Origin: Wurfbainia villosa
Lineage: Eukaryota; Streptophyta; Magnoliopsida; Zingiberales; Zingiberaceae
Length of the DNA: 64,000 bases
Reading direction: 5' to 3'
NCBI GenBank assembly: GCA_025175895.1
Contig: CM045987.1
Location: 114,317,040 to 114,381,039, forward strand
Within the stretch, counting starts at the first letter, position 1. Every line of letters starts with the position of its first letter. Shown here one piece after another: positions 32,860-45,829 of this stretch. Both the position numbers and the translations under genes were made by a program. The notes under the pieces are model-generated. The model had not been told where the DNA came from. It was given only the letters and a program-made list of their open reading frames with translations, and ran no database searches.

Positions 32860-33480
32860 AGTATTTATTTGCACATGAGCGTTATATTGTTCTTTACACC
32901 AATATGAATTTTTACCCCTTCCTCCAAGAATACTAAGTCTAATCTTACACTAGAGTATTGAACTATCTATAGAAGAATATGACAACGAGTTACGTATGAT
33001 CAATATTTATTTGCATGATGGTGTTCTATTATTTTATACCACCAGTGAAGGCTTTTAATTTATATGTTAGATGATGTTATAATAATCTAGAGCACTGATT
33101 CCAATTATTTACTATTTTGTGGATTTATTAGTTATAATTTTATTAAAGATACATTATTGATGATAATTTATTGGTAAAGCTATTATAAAAAATAAAATTT
33201 AAAAATTAACTTACTAGTAAAGAAAATATTAGTTGTCGCTTTAAATATTGGTAAGTAATTGGAAAGAAAATAATAGTTAAATAATTCAAATGAGAAATCA
33301 AAGTTGCAACGACAATTTACCAAACAGCGCTCCTGAAGTTTGAAATTGCCCAAAAAACGCTCTATAGTTTCAGATTTACCAAATGACGTACGTAATTCCC
33401 AAATTACCTCTCCCGCCAAACAACGTTTTTAATGCCGAGATTTTGCATACATCCGAACCACAATTGCAAATCCCGAGCTA
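32860..33480. other. Intergenic, possible MULE left end
   Basis: AT-rich to about 33280, then a stretch with repeated TTTACCAAA / GCTC-type phrases (33310-33430) just before the Ulp1-like gene. It may be the terminal region of the MULE, but no matching inverted repeat is visible in the window. Confidence 0.3.
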
Positions 33481-36400
33481 TCTAAACGTCCCTCCAAACG
33501 AATCACAACATTAGCGTCTTCGTCTCTTCAGCTTTCGAGAAATCTTCGAGCGCACAAATCTTTGGAACTTCTTAGACTCCATTTTTCGTCCAGCGTTATT
33601 TCGTTAGCTTCCGAGTTTTAGGATTTTCGACGAGACGCTTCGAGGTAATCTCATGTCGTCCTCTCATTTAACTATCTGTTTTACCCATTTCTTACTCGCT
33701 TTTAGGATTTCCATTGAAAGACGTACATCTCATAAGCTTTCTGTCCACCATTCATTATTGCAGAATGAGTCAAGCATCTGGTTCAACCTCTCTTTCATCG
33801 GCCAAGGTATATGTCGCATTCCTTGCTTTAGTCGAATATGAAGTATGTCATCTGTTTTAAATGGTTTTTCGATTATGGTTTTGGAATGATTTCAAATATT
33901 CAAATACAAATGGACGATTTTTTTAATCTGTATCTGAATTAGATACATAGAGCCCTGAGGTTTTTTTTAACAGGATTATTGCAAAGCATTGCGGATTCTC
34001 TAATTTGTTTTTTACAATTACAAAATGAAGGAATAAATCAGGTTTTTAAAATTTTATATTTCCAAATTGTTAGGGAAAAAATGAGTGTGCGAAGAAACTC
34101 CAATGGAACAACGTTTTAGGCAACTTTATTTAATTTTTTGGAGGTCCAAGTGCTAAAGGAAAGCAACGTCCTTCTGTTTATTTACATGAAAGGCACAGAG
34201 AGATCATTAAACAACCCTCATTTGCTGTTTTTTTGAATATACAAGACATTCCACAAATCCGTAACATATTGGTCAATATATTTCAAAGTTGGGATTCGGC
34301 AAGTCAAATCTTTAAGTTTTCAACTGTGCCAGTTGCTTTCACCAGAAGAGATGTGTCCCTTTTGCTCAGTATTGCAGATAGAGGGGCTTCTGTTCCTATG
34401 AATTCAACTAATGCATCAGGTGCTCTTTTCATTTCTCAATTCTCCAAAAAAGAACCAACTAGATGAAGACTAGAGTTTTTGCTTAAAACTTTTTCTGCTA
34501 GAGTAGAATTAGATGAAGATGTTTTGGTGTTTTGCAAGTTGTATGTTTGGTATATATTTGCTTGTGTGTTGTTCTGTACTACTACATATAAGGTCCCCAT
34601 AGGTCTTGTAGATATTGTAGATAATTTTGACAACATAGGTAGTTTCAATTGGGTTGAAGTCATCTATCAATTTATGGCTCCACAATTGCCTACTATTGGA
34701 GATATATGTTCATCTACTAATATAGTTGCGCAGAACAGCCGAATTCCTTATCTAAAGGGATTTGCCGGCCTTTTGGCTGTAAGTTCCTTCTTACTAATTT
34801 ATTTTGTCTTTTATATTCACATAAGTATGTAACACTTTGGATATGAGCAGGCTTGGTTTCTGGAACATGTCCCAATCCAGAGACCATACAATACCGAAGG
34901 GTCACGAATAAATAAGTAGAGGGCAACTCCTTCACATATTAGCAAGGTGAGAAATTTATTGGAGCAAGTCTCACTTGAACAGGTAAATAGAAGACCACAA
35001 CTTAACATTTTTTCATTTTCGTTATCTAAATAATTGTTGTTTTTTTGATAGGTTGTTGTTGATCTAGTTTGTACTCGTAGTGAAATTATATTGCTTGATA
35101 AGGTTGACTATTATATTGAAAATACTCCTCATCCAATAGAGACATCATCATCACAAACTATATAAGATAAATACTCTACTACTGAATGCCATGAGTGTTT
35201 AGTTTATCAGAGACAACTAAAAGAGTTAAGAATGGAAAACATGACACTAACTGAAAGGATAAAAGAACTAATGGAAATTATAGGAAGAGAAGGTATGGAG
35301 CCTGAATCAAATAAGCCTGAAGTTGATCCTCAACCTCAAACGGAACCAATTGCCAGCAGAACAAGACGGTGAGATAGAACCCGCTATGATTACAGGGATA
35401 CTCCCGTTGATAGTCCACTGTGGGCAAAATTGGTACCTCAAAGGAAAAGAAAAAAGATAGAAATTTCTGATGTTGAGGTATTAGAAGGGCAACCTGATAA
35501 AGATGTAAATGAAGCAGAAGTTTTTGGGAAGAAAGGAAAATAAATAATTGGTATGGATGAATTGCAAGCGAGGGATACTATCTGTATTGTGGAAGAAGAT
35601 GAAAAAGATCTTGAGAGGAATGAAGCAATAATTGATAAACTCAACCAAATGAGAATGGAATCCATTGCGGTAAGTCAGAATATAAAGAAAATTTGTTTGT
35701 GTTAATTTTTTTAAATAACTAATCTAATTTTTGTATTATAGTATGTCAAGAAAAAATGTAAGACACCAAAGAACCAAAAACAAGATGCTGATGTGACCTA
35801 CTTGCTAAAAAGTTTAAAAAAAATAAAGTATGGTAGTTACATCCACCATTACATTCGAAAATTTTATTACAATATTATAGAAAGTGCAAATATTTATTTA
35901 CCATTAAATTTTTTTTAGGCCGATTACAGATTATGTTTGGGAGGAAGGTCCTTTTTCATTAACTCTGAATTCTTTATACTCTGGAGTTAATGGATCTGTT
36001 TTCACAGTTGGGGAGGTTATCGATACATTTTGCTCAATTCTTTTTAGGGGGGCCTCCTCTTCATGTAGGTCATATAACAAGTATGTGTATTGCTCATCCG
36101 TGTTTATTGTAAGGAAGTTAAATTATCTTGTATTTTCACGATTTAAAATGTTATACTAAATATTTAAATATTTTCCTCTACACACAATTACAGTCAGCAT
36201 TAAGAATGTCATGGAAGACTGCCACAACACAAATCATAAACACGGACATGAATGATGGAGAGGTTAGATATATTTTTATACCTCTAAATACTGACCAAAC
36301 TCACTTTCACCTATTGTGTATCGACACAAAAGCAATGACTTTCAATCATTACAACTCCATTTCATATGGAGGAAGATCAAAAGCTGATTTTGAAGCAGTG

Positions 36401-36679
36401 GCGAGTAGATAATTTTTTTAAATATGGATATTTCATCCATTGTATCTGTAAATGAATAATTATGTTAATTTAGTCATCATGTAATAATAGGTATCCCAAT
36501 TTAAAGAATATTCATCTAAGAAGCTTGCAGCAATTCATCCATGTTTACAAGCTTATTACCCCATCGACAACTGGGTTTCTGTTACAAATGATTATCCCCA
36601 ACAAGCAGCAAGGTACTAAAAGAAAAATACTGAACGTGAAAATTTTACTTTTGAATTGAAATATAAATTTTTTCATGAC

Positions 36680-36684
36680 ATTTT
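36680..36684. repeat. R7 target-site duplication, left copy (ATTTT)
   Basis: Matches 45403-45407. Confidence 0.88.
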
Positions 36685-38500
36685 TGTTAGTTAAAGCCCT
36701 AGAACCAATCATGTGATGGTTGAATAGGGAACATTTTGTATCATATTCTATAAAGGCAAAGGATTGGTTATTATATTTACATCTTGCTTGTGCCAGCTAA
36801 TTTAAATATAATAATGCCCTAGAAAAGTAGGTTCTTATCTACAACACATCAATTGGCAGAATTGATTATGAGAGGCTGTAGAGAACACTTTCCTAAATGT
36901 TCCTAGTCGAGTATTAATATGCAAGGGCAATATTAATACATAAAGACTAGCATGTAGGTCAATTGATGACTTGATCTCACAAGTCATGGATATATGATAT
37001 CAAGTTGACACATGGGTATATATTGAGAATATATACTGAATCGACCCGCCATGAGAAAGTTTCATGGATCGTTATATGAGTGTCATAAACTTTCTCATGT
37101 GACTATTGGTATGAATAGTCCTTAGACTCAAGTCACTACGGTTCCCTACATAAGGAGTTATGTACTTTGGTATCACAAACGTCACCCGTAGGTGGTGGAC
37201 CATAAAGGCGATTACTGGGTATGTAACAAATTATGCGGAGGGATGTGAGTGATGTAGATGGAATCTATCCCTTCCATATGACGGGAGTGATATCGGTGGG
37301 CCCCTTGATTGAGTAGAACTACTAAAACGCATGGCCATGCTCGAATGAGTCAATATGAGATATTGAGCTCATTTGTTTGAGTTAGTTTACTCAGGGATCA
37401 AGAAACACATAGATTGATCGAGGATGACACGCCTATGCCTCATTGATCAATCGATATCAAGGATAGAAGGACACGGTCATATATTATAGTAGTCACGGAA
37501 AGGTTAGTCGGATCTTGACTTATCTCAGAACTTGGGTAGCAATGATGTATTGCTAGATGCGCTCATTGCTTGTGTATCTAAAAGAGTTTAGATCCACCGC
37601 CAACGCTATGAGAGCCTATAGGTAACACACAAAGAGCATGATAATTAGAGGAATTAGAGTATTCTAGTTTGACTAGAATAATATGGGAATAAGCTTAAGT
37701 ACAAAATGGTTTTTGGACTTTAAGCTTAATGAGAATTTTAGCTAATTGATTTAATGAGATTAATTCAATATGTTACCTTATTGATTTAATAAGATTAATT
37801 CAATATGATAACATAAGCTTAATTGAATTAATAAGATTAATTCAACATGCATGAATGCCACATAAGAATGCCACATAAGCATGCCACATAAGCATCCACC
37901 TAAGCTAGTTAAGGTGGAAGGAAACAAAATGGTTTTGTCTCCTTAAGTGGCCGGCCAAACAAGGAAGCCAAATCCTTTTTGAGTGTGTCTCAATGCAATG
38001 GATTGCATTGAATGTGAAGGAGGTGGAAGGGTTTTTCCAACCCTATAAAAGGCTCCATGGAGTGGCCGGCCATAGAGAGAATTTTTTGGGTGTTGTGGTT
38101 GTGAGAAAGCTTGGTGGAAGCTTTAGTTGTGTGGGTTTGTGAGTGTAGGCTAGCAAGAAGAGGAGTCTTCTTCTTCCTTTCTCCTTTTCCCTCTCTTCCT
38201 CTCCTTTAGGGACTTCTCTAGCAAGAAGTAAAGGAGAGCTCCTAGTTTTCCTTTGTGAGACAAGAGCGTGCTCGTGTGGATACGTATAGAGGCACGGACA
38301 CTTGAACGTGCTAAAGATCCAACAAACCGAAAGGAAAAGCTGGATTAACAAGGGCACGCAACAAAGGTAATCCTCTCCTATAAGATAGGTTTGGTTTAGA
38401 GAAATTTATTTTATACGAGTTTGCTTTCGCATGGATCACTTGGAAGGGATCCTATTTTCCGTCACAAGATATGCCATTTGGCATACGAGATTTCCCTACA
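36685..38500 (+). repeat. R7 5' LTR
   Basis: TATAAAA at 38044-38050 is the likely promoter. Compared with 43565-45402 it differs by many short indels and a 25-bp block after GGCCGGCCATAG. Confidence 0.9.
38044..38050 (+). promoter_or_regulatory. Putative TATA box, R7 5' LTR
   Basis: CCCTATAAAAGGCTCC context, conserved at 44969-44975 in the 3' LTR. Confidence 0.6.
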
Positions 38501-38502
38501 AA

Positions 38503-38515
38503 GGGTATCAGAGCC
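38503..38515 (+). other. R7 primer-binding site
   Basis: GGGTATCAGAGCC starts 2 bp after the LTR; one mismatch from the tRNA-Met type. Confidence 0.8.
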
Positions 38516-39665
38516 ACTTATAAAAGATCGTATAAAAATAGGTTTTCTATTTTATATGTGATATAGAAGTAGGATAAATTTTATTATGAGTTGATAATTG
38601 CATTAGCAAATTTTCAAACATAATAAAATATCCAATGTCTTTAAAAGTTAAAATGACATGGTGCATGGTTATGGCCTAGTCCCAAAAAGTTTGTGATTGT
38701 GTGTTGTAATTCTTAATACGGCTGCGTGTCGTGCCTTTCTCCTAATATTCTTGTTGTAAAATTAGTTTTAGACTAATGTAACTCGAGTATTTCTCCTTTG
38801 TAATGTACAAAACAAGGATGGAGGGTCCATTGGAAGATGAGGTTACAAGGAGGAAGTCAACACACAAGACAACCAAAAGGAAGCACTTAGGAGAAGATGC
38901 TATCCCTAGGTTGACCAATCAATCTTTTCATTGGCTTGAGAAGATTGTAGAATAAGGGCCATGACACGTTAGTTTAATATGTATGTGATGCATGTTAGTT
39001 TAGCTTGTATGTGATGCATGATTAGTTTAGCTTATATGTGATGTATGCTAATATGTATATGATACATGTTTATTTCTTAATAAGTCTAAACGATATGCCT
39101 ACCAAAGTTGGTACTCACTACTTCCTCGATCATTTGTTATTGGGTTTGCCAAAGCAAAGCAATGCATTTTATCTTGAGGGGTGCGAGTGGACAATCGTGA
39201 TGTCCCGCCATATCGCTTGGTTAAGACTTAATTAAGTGTTTTCTTAATTGGTTAAGAAAGTAGAGGCATATATTAGCTTTGAACATAAGTGTTAACATTA
39301 GTTTTGTGTGATTTAACATCAACTTTGTCTTAGAAGTGGTCGCTGTCTGATATCCAAGAAGGCCCTCGTGCCTCGCCACACCGAAGCGTTTAGGAATAAA
39401 CACTAAACTAATCTAAAACTTAACCAAAGCTATTAAAGAGTTACATCAGATGTAATTGGCAAAAGATTGCCTACCTAATTATACTATGTCTTGGGCGATT
39501 AGCCAAAGCTAACTCAAGATGAATTATGATGTGGATCTTTATCCCATATAAATTTATAGCTAAATAGTAGCTATGAGAATTTAGTGGGAGCCTCATTTAA
39601 TTAAAGGCCTAATTAAATGATTTAGGTATGGTACTTAACTTTGCATTTTAATGTTGTAGATCACC
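38516..39665 (+). other. R7 untranslated leader
   Basis: AT-rich sequence between PBS and the gag ATG. No gene. Repeated ATGTGATGCATG phrases lie at 38985-39065. Confidence 0.6.
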
Positions 39666-40454
39666 ATGACATCTAACACGTCGCACCCTCAATCTTGCGA
39701 TCCGTCCCTGAGAAGGACAAGCTCAATGGAGCAAATTTTCTTGATCGGTATAGGAACTTAAGGATTATCCTCAAACAAGAGCGTAAACGTATGTCCTAGA
39801 GCAATAATCCTGGCTACCCGCCTACGGCCACTCGTCGAAAAGGATGCTTATAAGAAGCATCAAGATGACGATTAGATGTGTCATGCCTTATGCTTGCCAC
39901 CATGAACTCTGAGCTTCAGAAGCAACATGAGAACATGGATGCCTATGATATGGTTGAGCACCTGAAACAACTATATCAAGGACAAGCTAGGCACGAGCGT
40001 TTTGAAGTGTCTAAAGCTCTTTTTGCATGCAAGATGCAAGAAGGAACACCTGTAGGAACTCACGTACTCAAAATGATTGGGTACGTTGAGAACCTTGAAA
40101 GACTAGGTTTTCCATTGAGCCAAGAATTGGCAATCGATGTTATCCTGTAATCGCGTTTAAGCATACAATCAATTCGTCATGAATTATAACATGAATGAAA
40201 TTGATAAACCTTTGCCTGAGATTCTCAGCATGTTAAGAACTGCTGAACCAAATCTCAAGAAGAAAGTTAGTAATGTACTAATGGTCAAAAAGGGCAAAGG
40301 TAAGCGCAAAGGCAAGGGTAAGACCCAAGCCAAAGGCAAGGCCAATTCATCCACTTCAAAGGGTAAAGGTAAAGTACCTAAGGAAGGGGACTGCTTCCAT
40401 TGCGGTGAGATCGACATCGGAAGCGGAATCGCAAAGTCTACCTTGAGGAAGTAA
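39666..40454 (+). pseudogene. gag: R7 Gag
   Basis: The likely start is ATG 39666 (MTSNTS). Frameshifts occur before 39878, after which 39878-40150 reads as copia Gag (CLMLATMNSELQKQHENMDA, HERFEVSKALFACKMQEG). It resumes at 40179 after another break (MNYNMNEIDKPLPEILSML) and ends in a Lys-rich tract. The CCHC knuckle starts as CFHCGEI but a 1-bp loss destroys the GH..C half. Confidence 0.82.
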
Positions 40455-40504
40455 AGAACAAGAGAAGTGGGACTTCTGCCTCAGGTATACACGTTATAGA
40501 AGTT

Positions 40505-41440
40505 AATCTATCTATTTCTTCTACATGGGTATTAGATACCGGATGTGCATCTCACATTTGTACTAATGTGCAGGGACTGAGAAATAGTAGAATAATGGCA
40601 AAGGGTGAAGTGGACCTACGAGTAGGCAATGGCGCAAAAGTTGCTGCTGTAGCTGTAGGAACATATTCTTTGTCTTTGCCCACTGGGCTTATCTTAGAAC
40701 TAGAGGAGTGCTTCTATGTACCCGCATTAACAAAGAACATAATTTCTGTATCTTGTTTAGACAAGAAAAACTTTTCTTTTATAATAAAGGACAAATGTTG
40801 TTCCATTTATTTAAATGAAATGTTCTATTGTAATGCACCACTTATGAATGGTCTCTATGTTCTAGATTTAGATAACCCAATTTATAACGTAAATACCAAA
40901 CGGTTCAAATCGAATGATTTGAACCAGACATATCTCTGGCACTGTCGCCTAGGTCACATAAATGAAAAACGCATATCCCAACTCCATAAAGATGGATTAT
41001 TGGACTCATTTGATTTTGAATCATATGAGGTATGCGAGTCTTGTCTTTTAGGAAAGATGACTAAAACTCCATTTAGTGGACATGGCGAGAGAGCGACGGA
41101 TTTGTTAGGACTCATACATACTGATGTATGTGGCCCTTTCAATGTCGAAGCCAGAGGAGGCTATAAGTACTTTATTACTTTCACTGATGATGTGAGTAGA
41201 TTTGGCTACTTATATTTGATGAGACATAAGTCAGAATCCTTTGAAAAGTTCAAAGAATTCAAGAATGAAGTACAAAACCAACTTGGTAAGCGCATTAAGC
41301 TACTTCGATCAGATCGAGGTAGTGAATACCTTAGTCAAGAGTTTCGTGATCACCGGCCGAGTGTGGATAATATCCCAACTCACTCCACCGAACACCACAA
41401 TGGAATGGTGTATCCGAGAGGAGAAATCGTACTCTATTAG
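40505..41440 (+). pseudogene. pol: R7 Pol: protease, pre-integrase and integrase core
   Basis: WVLDTGCASHICTN (about 40530) is the protease site. Then follow YLWHCRLGHINEKRI...CESCLLGK (His/Cys pre-integrase) and LIHTDVCGPF (first catalytic Asp). ITFTDDVSRFGYLYL and LRSDRGSEY (second Asp) complete the part that is in frame. Short replacements near 41350-41400 wreck the region that should contain the catalytic Glu. The longest open piece is 290 aa from 40568. Confidence 0.88.
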
Positions 41441-41721
41441 ATATGGTACGATCAATGATGAGCCGATCGATCTACCTACTTCCTTTGGGGTTTAGCTCTA
41501 GAGATGTACCGCTTTCACACTTAATCGCTTCCATCAAAAGCCGTAGAAAAGACACCATATACGATATGGACGGAAGAGTCCCAAAATATCTTTTATAAAG
41601 ATTTGGGGTTGTGAAGCTTACGTTAGACGCCAAGTCTCGTATAAACTAGGACCCAAATCGATAAGTGTTATTTTGTAGGATATCCCAAGGAAACTAAGGG
41701 ATATTACTTACAATCCCACAC

Positions 41722-42770
41722 TTGGCAAGGTGTTTGTTGCGAAATGTCTTTCTAGAAAGAGAATTTATTTCTAGAAATACTAGTGGGAGTAAAATTCATC
41801 TTGAAGAAGTTCAAGATGATGATAACACTAAGGCTTCGATGGAAAATGAACAGGCACCACAAAGTGTTGTGGATGAGGAATTTGTTGCCCACAGAGTTGT
41901 GGAGCAAACACTTGTTCAAGTAGACCAACCTCGAGATCTAATAGGATCCGCCGTCAACCCGAGAGATATTCTTTTCTCGATCGACAACGGTGAAGTATTG
42001 CTTGTCGATCTTGACGAGCCTACCTCCTATCAGGAAGCTGTGATGAGCCCAGATTCCGAGAAATGGCTAGAGGCCATGAGATCCGAAATGGAAACCATGT
42101 ACACTAACCAAGTATGGACTTTGGTTGATCCACCTGAAGGGGTAAAACCCATTGGGTGTAAGTGGGTCTTTAAAGTAACGACTAACATGGATGGTAATAA
42201 GCATACCTATAACGGTAGATTGGTGGCTAAAGGATTCAAACAAATTCATGGTATTGACTATGAAGAAACTTTTTTACCAGTTGCGATGCTTAAATCCATT
42301 CGGATCATACTTGCTATCTGCCTACCATGATTATGAGATCTGCAGATGGATGTCAAAACCGCTCGAATGGAAAGCTACCGAGGATGTGTACATGACACAA
42401 CCCGAGGGTTTTGAAGATCCAAAGCATCCCGAAAGGTATGGAAACCGCAAAGGTCCATTTATGGACTAAAGCAAGCCTCTCGGCCGGAATCTTCGATTCG
42501 ATGATGCAATCAAAGAGTTTGGTTTCATCAAGAATGAAGATGAGCCTTGTGTCTACAAGAGAAATAGTGGGAGCACAGCTTGTATTTCTTGTCTTGTATG
42601 TAGATGACATACTTCTCATCGGAAATGATATTCCCTCACCCACCTGTGAAGATGTGGTTAGGAATTGTTTCTCGATGAAGGACTTAGGTGAAGCCGCTTA
42701 TATTCTAGGCATCAAGATCTATAGAGATAGATCTAGAAGATTACTTGGCCTAAGTCAGTACATACATTGA
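41722..42770 (+). pseudogene. pol: R7 Pol: reverse transcriptase
   Basis: SYQEAVMSPDSEKWLEAMRS, VWTLVDPPEGVKPIGCKW, RLVAKGFKQIHGIDYEETF (to 42330) are the first RT blocks. After frame changes, VYMTQPEGFEDP and, in the frame 42411-42770, LVLYVDDILLIGND (intact YVDD) and FSMKDLGEAAYILGIKI follow. The palm motif is intact but the reading frame is not. Confidence 0.88.
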
Positions 42771-43553
42771 TAAAGTGCTAGATCATTTTGCTATGCAAAA
42801 TTCTAAGAAAGGGTTTCGCTTTATCACATGGTGTGAGTCTTTCAAGACTCAATGTCCCTCTTCTAAGGAGGAGAGATCGCATGGATAAGATCCCTTATGC
42901 ATCGCTATAGGGTCTATCATGTACGCCATGCTTTGTACTGTCTCCGACGCCTCGTATGCTTTGAGCATGACGAGTAGATACCAATGATCCAGGTGAAAGT
43001 CATCTGGATAGCAAAAAAAATATTCTTAAGTACTTACGAAGAACGAAAGAATATTTCGATATTCGAGGCAATGAGGAGCTAATCGTAAGGGTTACGTTGA
43101 TGCAAGCTTCCAAATGCATAAGGATGACTATAGATCGCAATCGGGTGCGTGTTTTGCACGAATGGTGGAGCTGAGTCGAAGAGTTCAAGCAGACACGCTT
43201 GCCGATTCTACAACAGAGTATATTGCGAAAGATCCGATGCAAAGAAAGGAGGTCGTTTGGCCGCAAGTTCATCGATGAACTTGGGGTAGTTCCTAGCATT
43301 GCAGATCCAATAGACCTCTATTGTGACAACAATGGGGCTATTGTGCTAAGCTAAGGAACCTCGATCACATCACGGACCAAACACATATCGGCTTCCATCT
43401 CATTCGAGAGATCATCGATAGAGGAGATGTGAGGATATGCAGAGTACCGAAGCTAACATCGCAGATCCATTGACCAAGGCTTTAGCACAGAGGAAGCATG
43501 ATGGTCACACTAGGTCACTAGGTATTAGATATCATAGTGATTGGTACTAGTGC
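42771..43553 (+). pseudogene. pol: R7 Pol: RNase H remnant
   Basis: Fragments in different frames: GSIMYAMLCT (about 42910), KFIDELGVVPSIADPI and LYCDNNGAI (about 43320), and a decayed HISTKH..F-like piece. Many indels; no frame longer than about 60 codons is coherent. Confidence 0.75.
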
Positions 43554-43564
43554 TAGTGGGAGAT
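43554..43564 (+). other. R7 polypurine tract
   Basis: TAGTGGGAGAT precedes the 3' LTR start. Confidence 0.7.
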
Positions 43565-45402
43565 TGTTAGTTAAAGCCCTAGAACCAATCATGTGATGGT
43601 TGAATAGGGAACATTTTGTATCATATTCTATAAAGGCAAAGGATTGGTTATTATATTTACATCTTGCTTGTGCACTAATTTAAATATAATAATGCCCTAG
43701 AAAAGTAGGTTCTTATCTACAGCACATCAATTGGCAGAATTGATTATGAGAGGCTGTAGAGAACACTTTCCTAAATGTTCCTAGTCGAGTATTAATATGC
43801 AAGGGCAATATTAATACATAAAGACTAGCATGTAGGTCAATTGATGACTTGATCTCACAAGTCATGGATATATGATATCAAGTTGACACATGGATATATA
43901 TTGGAGAATATATACCGAATCAATTCCCGCCATGAGAAAGTTTCATGGATCGTTATATGAGTGTCATAAACTTTCTCATGTGACTATTGGTATGAATAGT
44001 CCTTAGACCAAGTCACTACGGTTCCCTACATAAGGAGTTATGTACTTTGGTATCACAAACGTCACCCGTAACAGGTGGACCATAAAGGCGATCGGGTATG
44101 TAACAAATTATGCGGAGGGATGTGAGTGATGTAGATGGAATCTATCCTTCCATATGACGGAGTGATATCGGTGGGCCCCTTGATTGAGTAGAACTACTAA
44201 AACGCATGGCCATGCTCGAATGAGTCAATATGAGATATTGAGCTCATTTGTTTGAGTTTACTGTGATCAAGAAACACATAGATTGATCGAGGATGACACG
44301 GCCTATGCCTCATTGATCAATCGATATCAAGGATAGAAGGACACGGTCATATATTATAGTAGTCACGGAAAGGTTAGTCGGATCTTGACTTATCTCAGAA
44401 CTTGGGTAGCAATGATGTATTGCTAGATGCCGCTCATTGCTTGTGTATCTAAAAGAGTTTAGATCCACCGCCAACGTTATGAGAGCCTATAGGTCACACA
44501 CAAAGAGCATGATAATTAGAGGAATTAGAGTATTCTAGTTTGACTAGAATAATATGGGAATAAGCTTAAGTACAAAATGGTTTTTGGACTTTAAGCTTAA
44601 TGAGAATTTTAGCTAATTGATTTAATGAGATTAATTCAATATGTTACCTTATTGATTTAATAAGATTAATTCAATATGATAACATAAGCTTAATTGAATT
44701 AATAAGATTAATTCAATATGATAACATAAGCTTAATTGAATTAATAAGATTAATTCAACATGCATGAATGCCACATAAGAATGCCACATAAGCATGCCAC
44801 ATAAGCATGCCACCTAAGCATCCACCTAAGCTAGTTAAGGTGGAAGGAAACAAAATGGTTTTGTCTCCTTAAGTGGCCGCCAAACAAGGAAGCCAAATCC
44901 TTTTTGAGTGTGTCTCAATGCAATGGATTGCATTGAATGTGAAGGAGGTGGAAGGGTTTTTCCAACCCTATAAAAGGCTCCATGGAGTGGCCGGCCATAG
45001 TGGAGAAAGCTTGGTGGAAGCTTTAGTTGTGTGGGTTTGTGAGTGTAGGCTAGCAAGAAGAGGAGTCTTCTTCTTCCTTTCTCCTTTTCCCTCTCTTCCT
45101 CTCCTTTAGGGACTTCTCTAGCAAGAAGTAAAGGAGAGCTCCTCTAGTTTTCCTTTTGTGAGACAAGAGCGTGCTCGTGTGGATACGTATAGAGGCACGG
45201 ACACTTGAACGTGCTAAAGATCCAACAAACCGAAAGGAAAAGCGGGATTAACAAGGGCACGCAACAAAGGTAATCCTCTCCTATAAGATAGGTTTGGTTT
45301 AGAGAAATTTATTTTATACGAGTTTGCTTTCGCATGGATCACTTGGAAGGGATCCTATTTTCCGTTGCGCATATGCCATTTGGCATACGAGATTTCCCTA
45401 CA
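43565..45402 (+). repeat. R7 3' LTR
   Basis: Sister of 36685-38500. It has an extra copy of a CAATATGATAACATAAGCTT-containing unit at 44670-44760. It ends CCCTACA, followed by TSD ATTTT. Confidence 0.9.
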
Positions 45403-45407
45403 ATTTT
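45403..45407. repeat. R7 target-site duplication, right copy (ATTTT)
   Basis: Lies within the polypyrimidine stretch and 3' splice site (ATTTTTACAG) of the interrupted intron. Confidence 0.88.
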
Positions 45408-45829
45408 TACAGCAATGATTGTGCCTTCTTTGTGATGCAATACATGAGATGTCTGCTTTATGGTGAGAAGATGGACTTCAAACAAGCAGACATGACAAAA
45501 TTCAGAATAGATGTCTCAGTGTCAATTTTAAGGGATGAGTTCTTCATGATGTAATTTAAGAAACTTTAGGTGGCAGTATGACAATGCATGTTTGTAATTT
45601 ATGAATTTTGCTAATTTGTAAATGATACTGCATTCCATAGATCAACAGTGACTGTAATTTTGATTATTGTTTGTGGTTGAGCTTTAATAAATGTTATATA
45701 ATATATTGTTGAATATATTCTTGAATCTAACAATACAATGATTTGATTTTGATGTTGTGAAATTGAATGGAATGGAAGGGGAGGTTTTTTATATCTGGCA
45801 GGTTTATATTCTCTAATGTTGAATTTTGT

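Larger units (their letters stand above)
36685..45402 (+). mobile_element. R7: full-length Ty1/copia element, decayed
   Basis: LTRs of 1816 bp (36685-38500) and 1838 bp (43565-45402), TGTTAGTTAA to CCCTACA, have TSD ATTTT, a PBS at 38503 and a PPT ending at 43564. The interior of 5 kb runs gag, protease, integrase, RT, RNase H on plus, all frameshifted. Gag (CLMLATMNSELQKQ, LFACKMQEG) and the protease site DTGCASHI mark it as copia of a lineage other than Sirevirus; I cannot place it further. It sits in an intron of the Ulp1-like gene. Confidence 0.88.
33490..45553 (+). pseudogene. Ulp1/C48 SUMO-protease-like gene, multi-exon, split by R7
   Basis: The GT-AG exon model is: leader to 33644; 33774-33806 (ATG 33775); about 34143-34778; 34851-34982; 35052-35669; 35742-35827; 35929-36080; 36194 to about 36405; 36491-36612; 45413-45553. 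The middle exons (VPVAFTRRDVSLLLSI, WFLEHVPIQRPYN) resemble the upstream domain of plant Ulp1-type transposon proteins. The peptidase part has THFHLLCIDTKAM (His site), HYNSI where YDS is expected (Asp to Asn), and PQQ plus NDCAFFVMQYM (Gln and Cys sites). Stops at 34464 (TGA) and 34917 (TAG) and others break it. R7 lies in the last intron, 10 bp before its acceptor. Exon edges are by eye. Confidence 0.65.

Noticed and set aside
38043..38357. 104-aa ORF on minus in the R7 LTR
   Set aside because: It lies in the LTR promoter region and is not preserved in the sister LTR.
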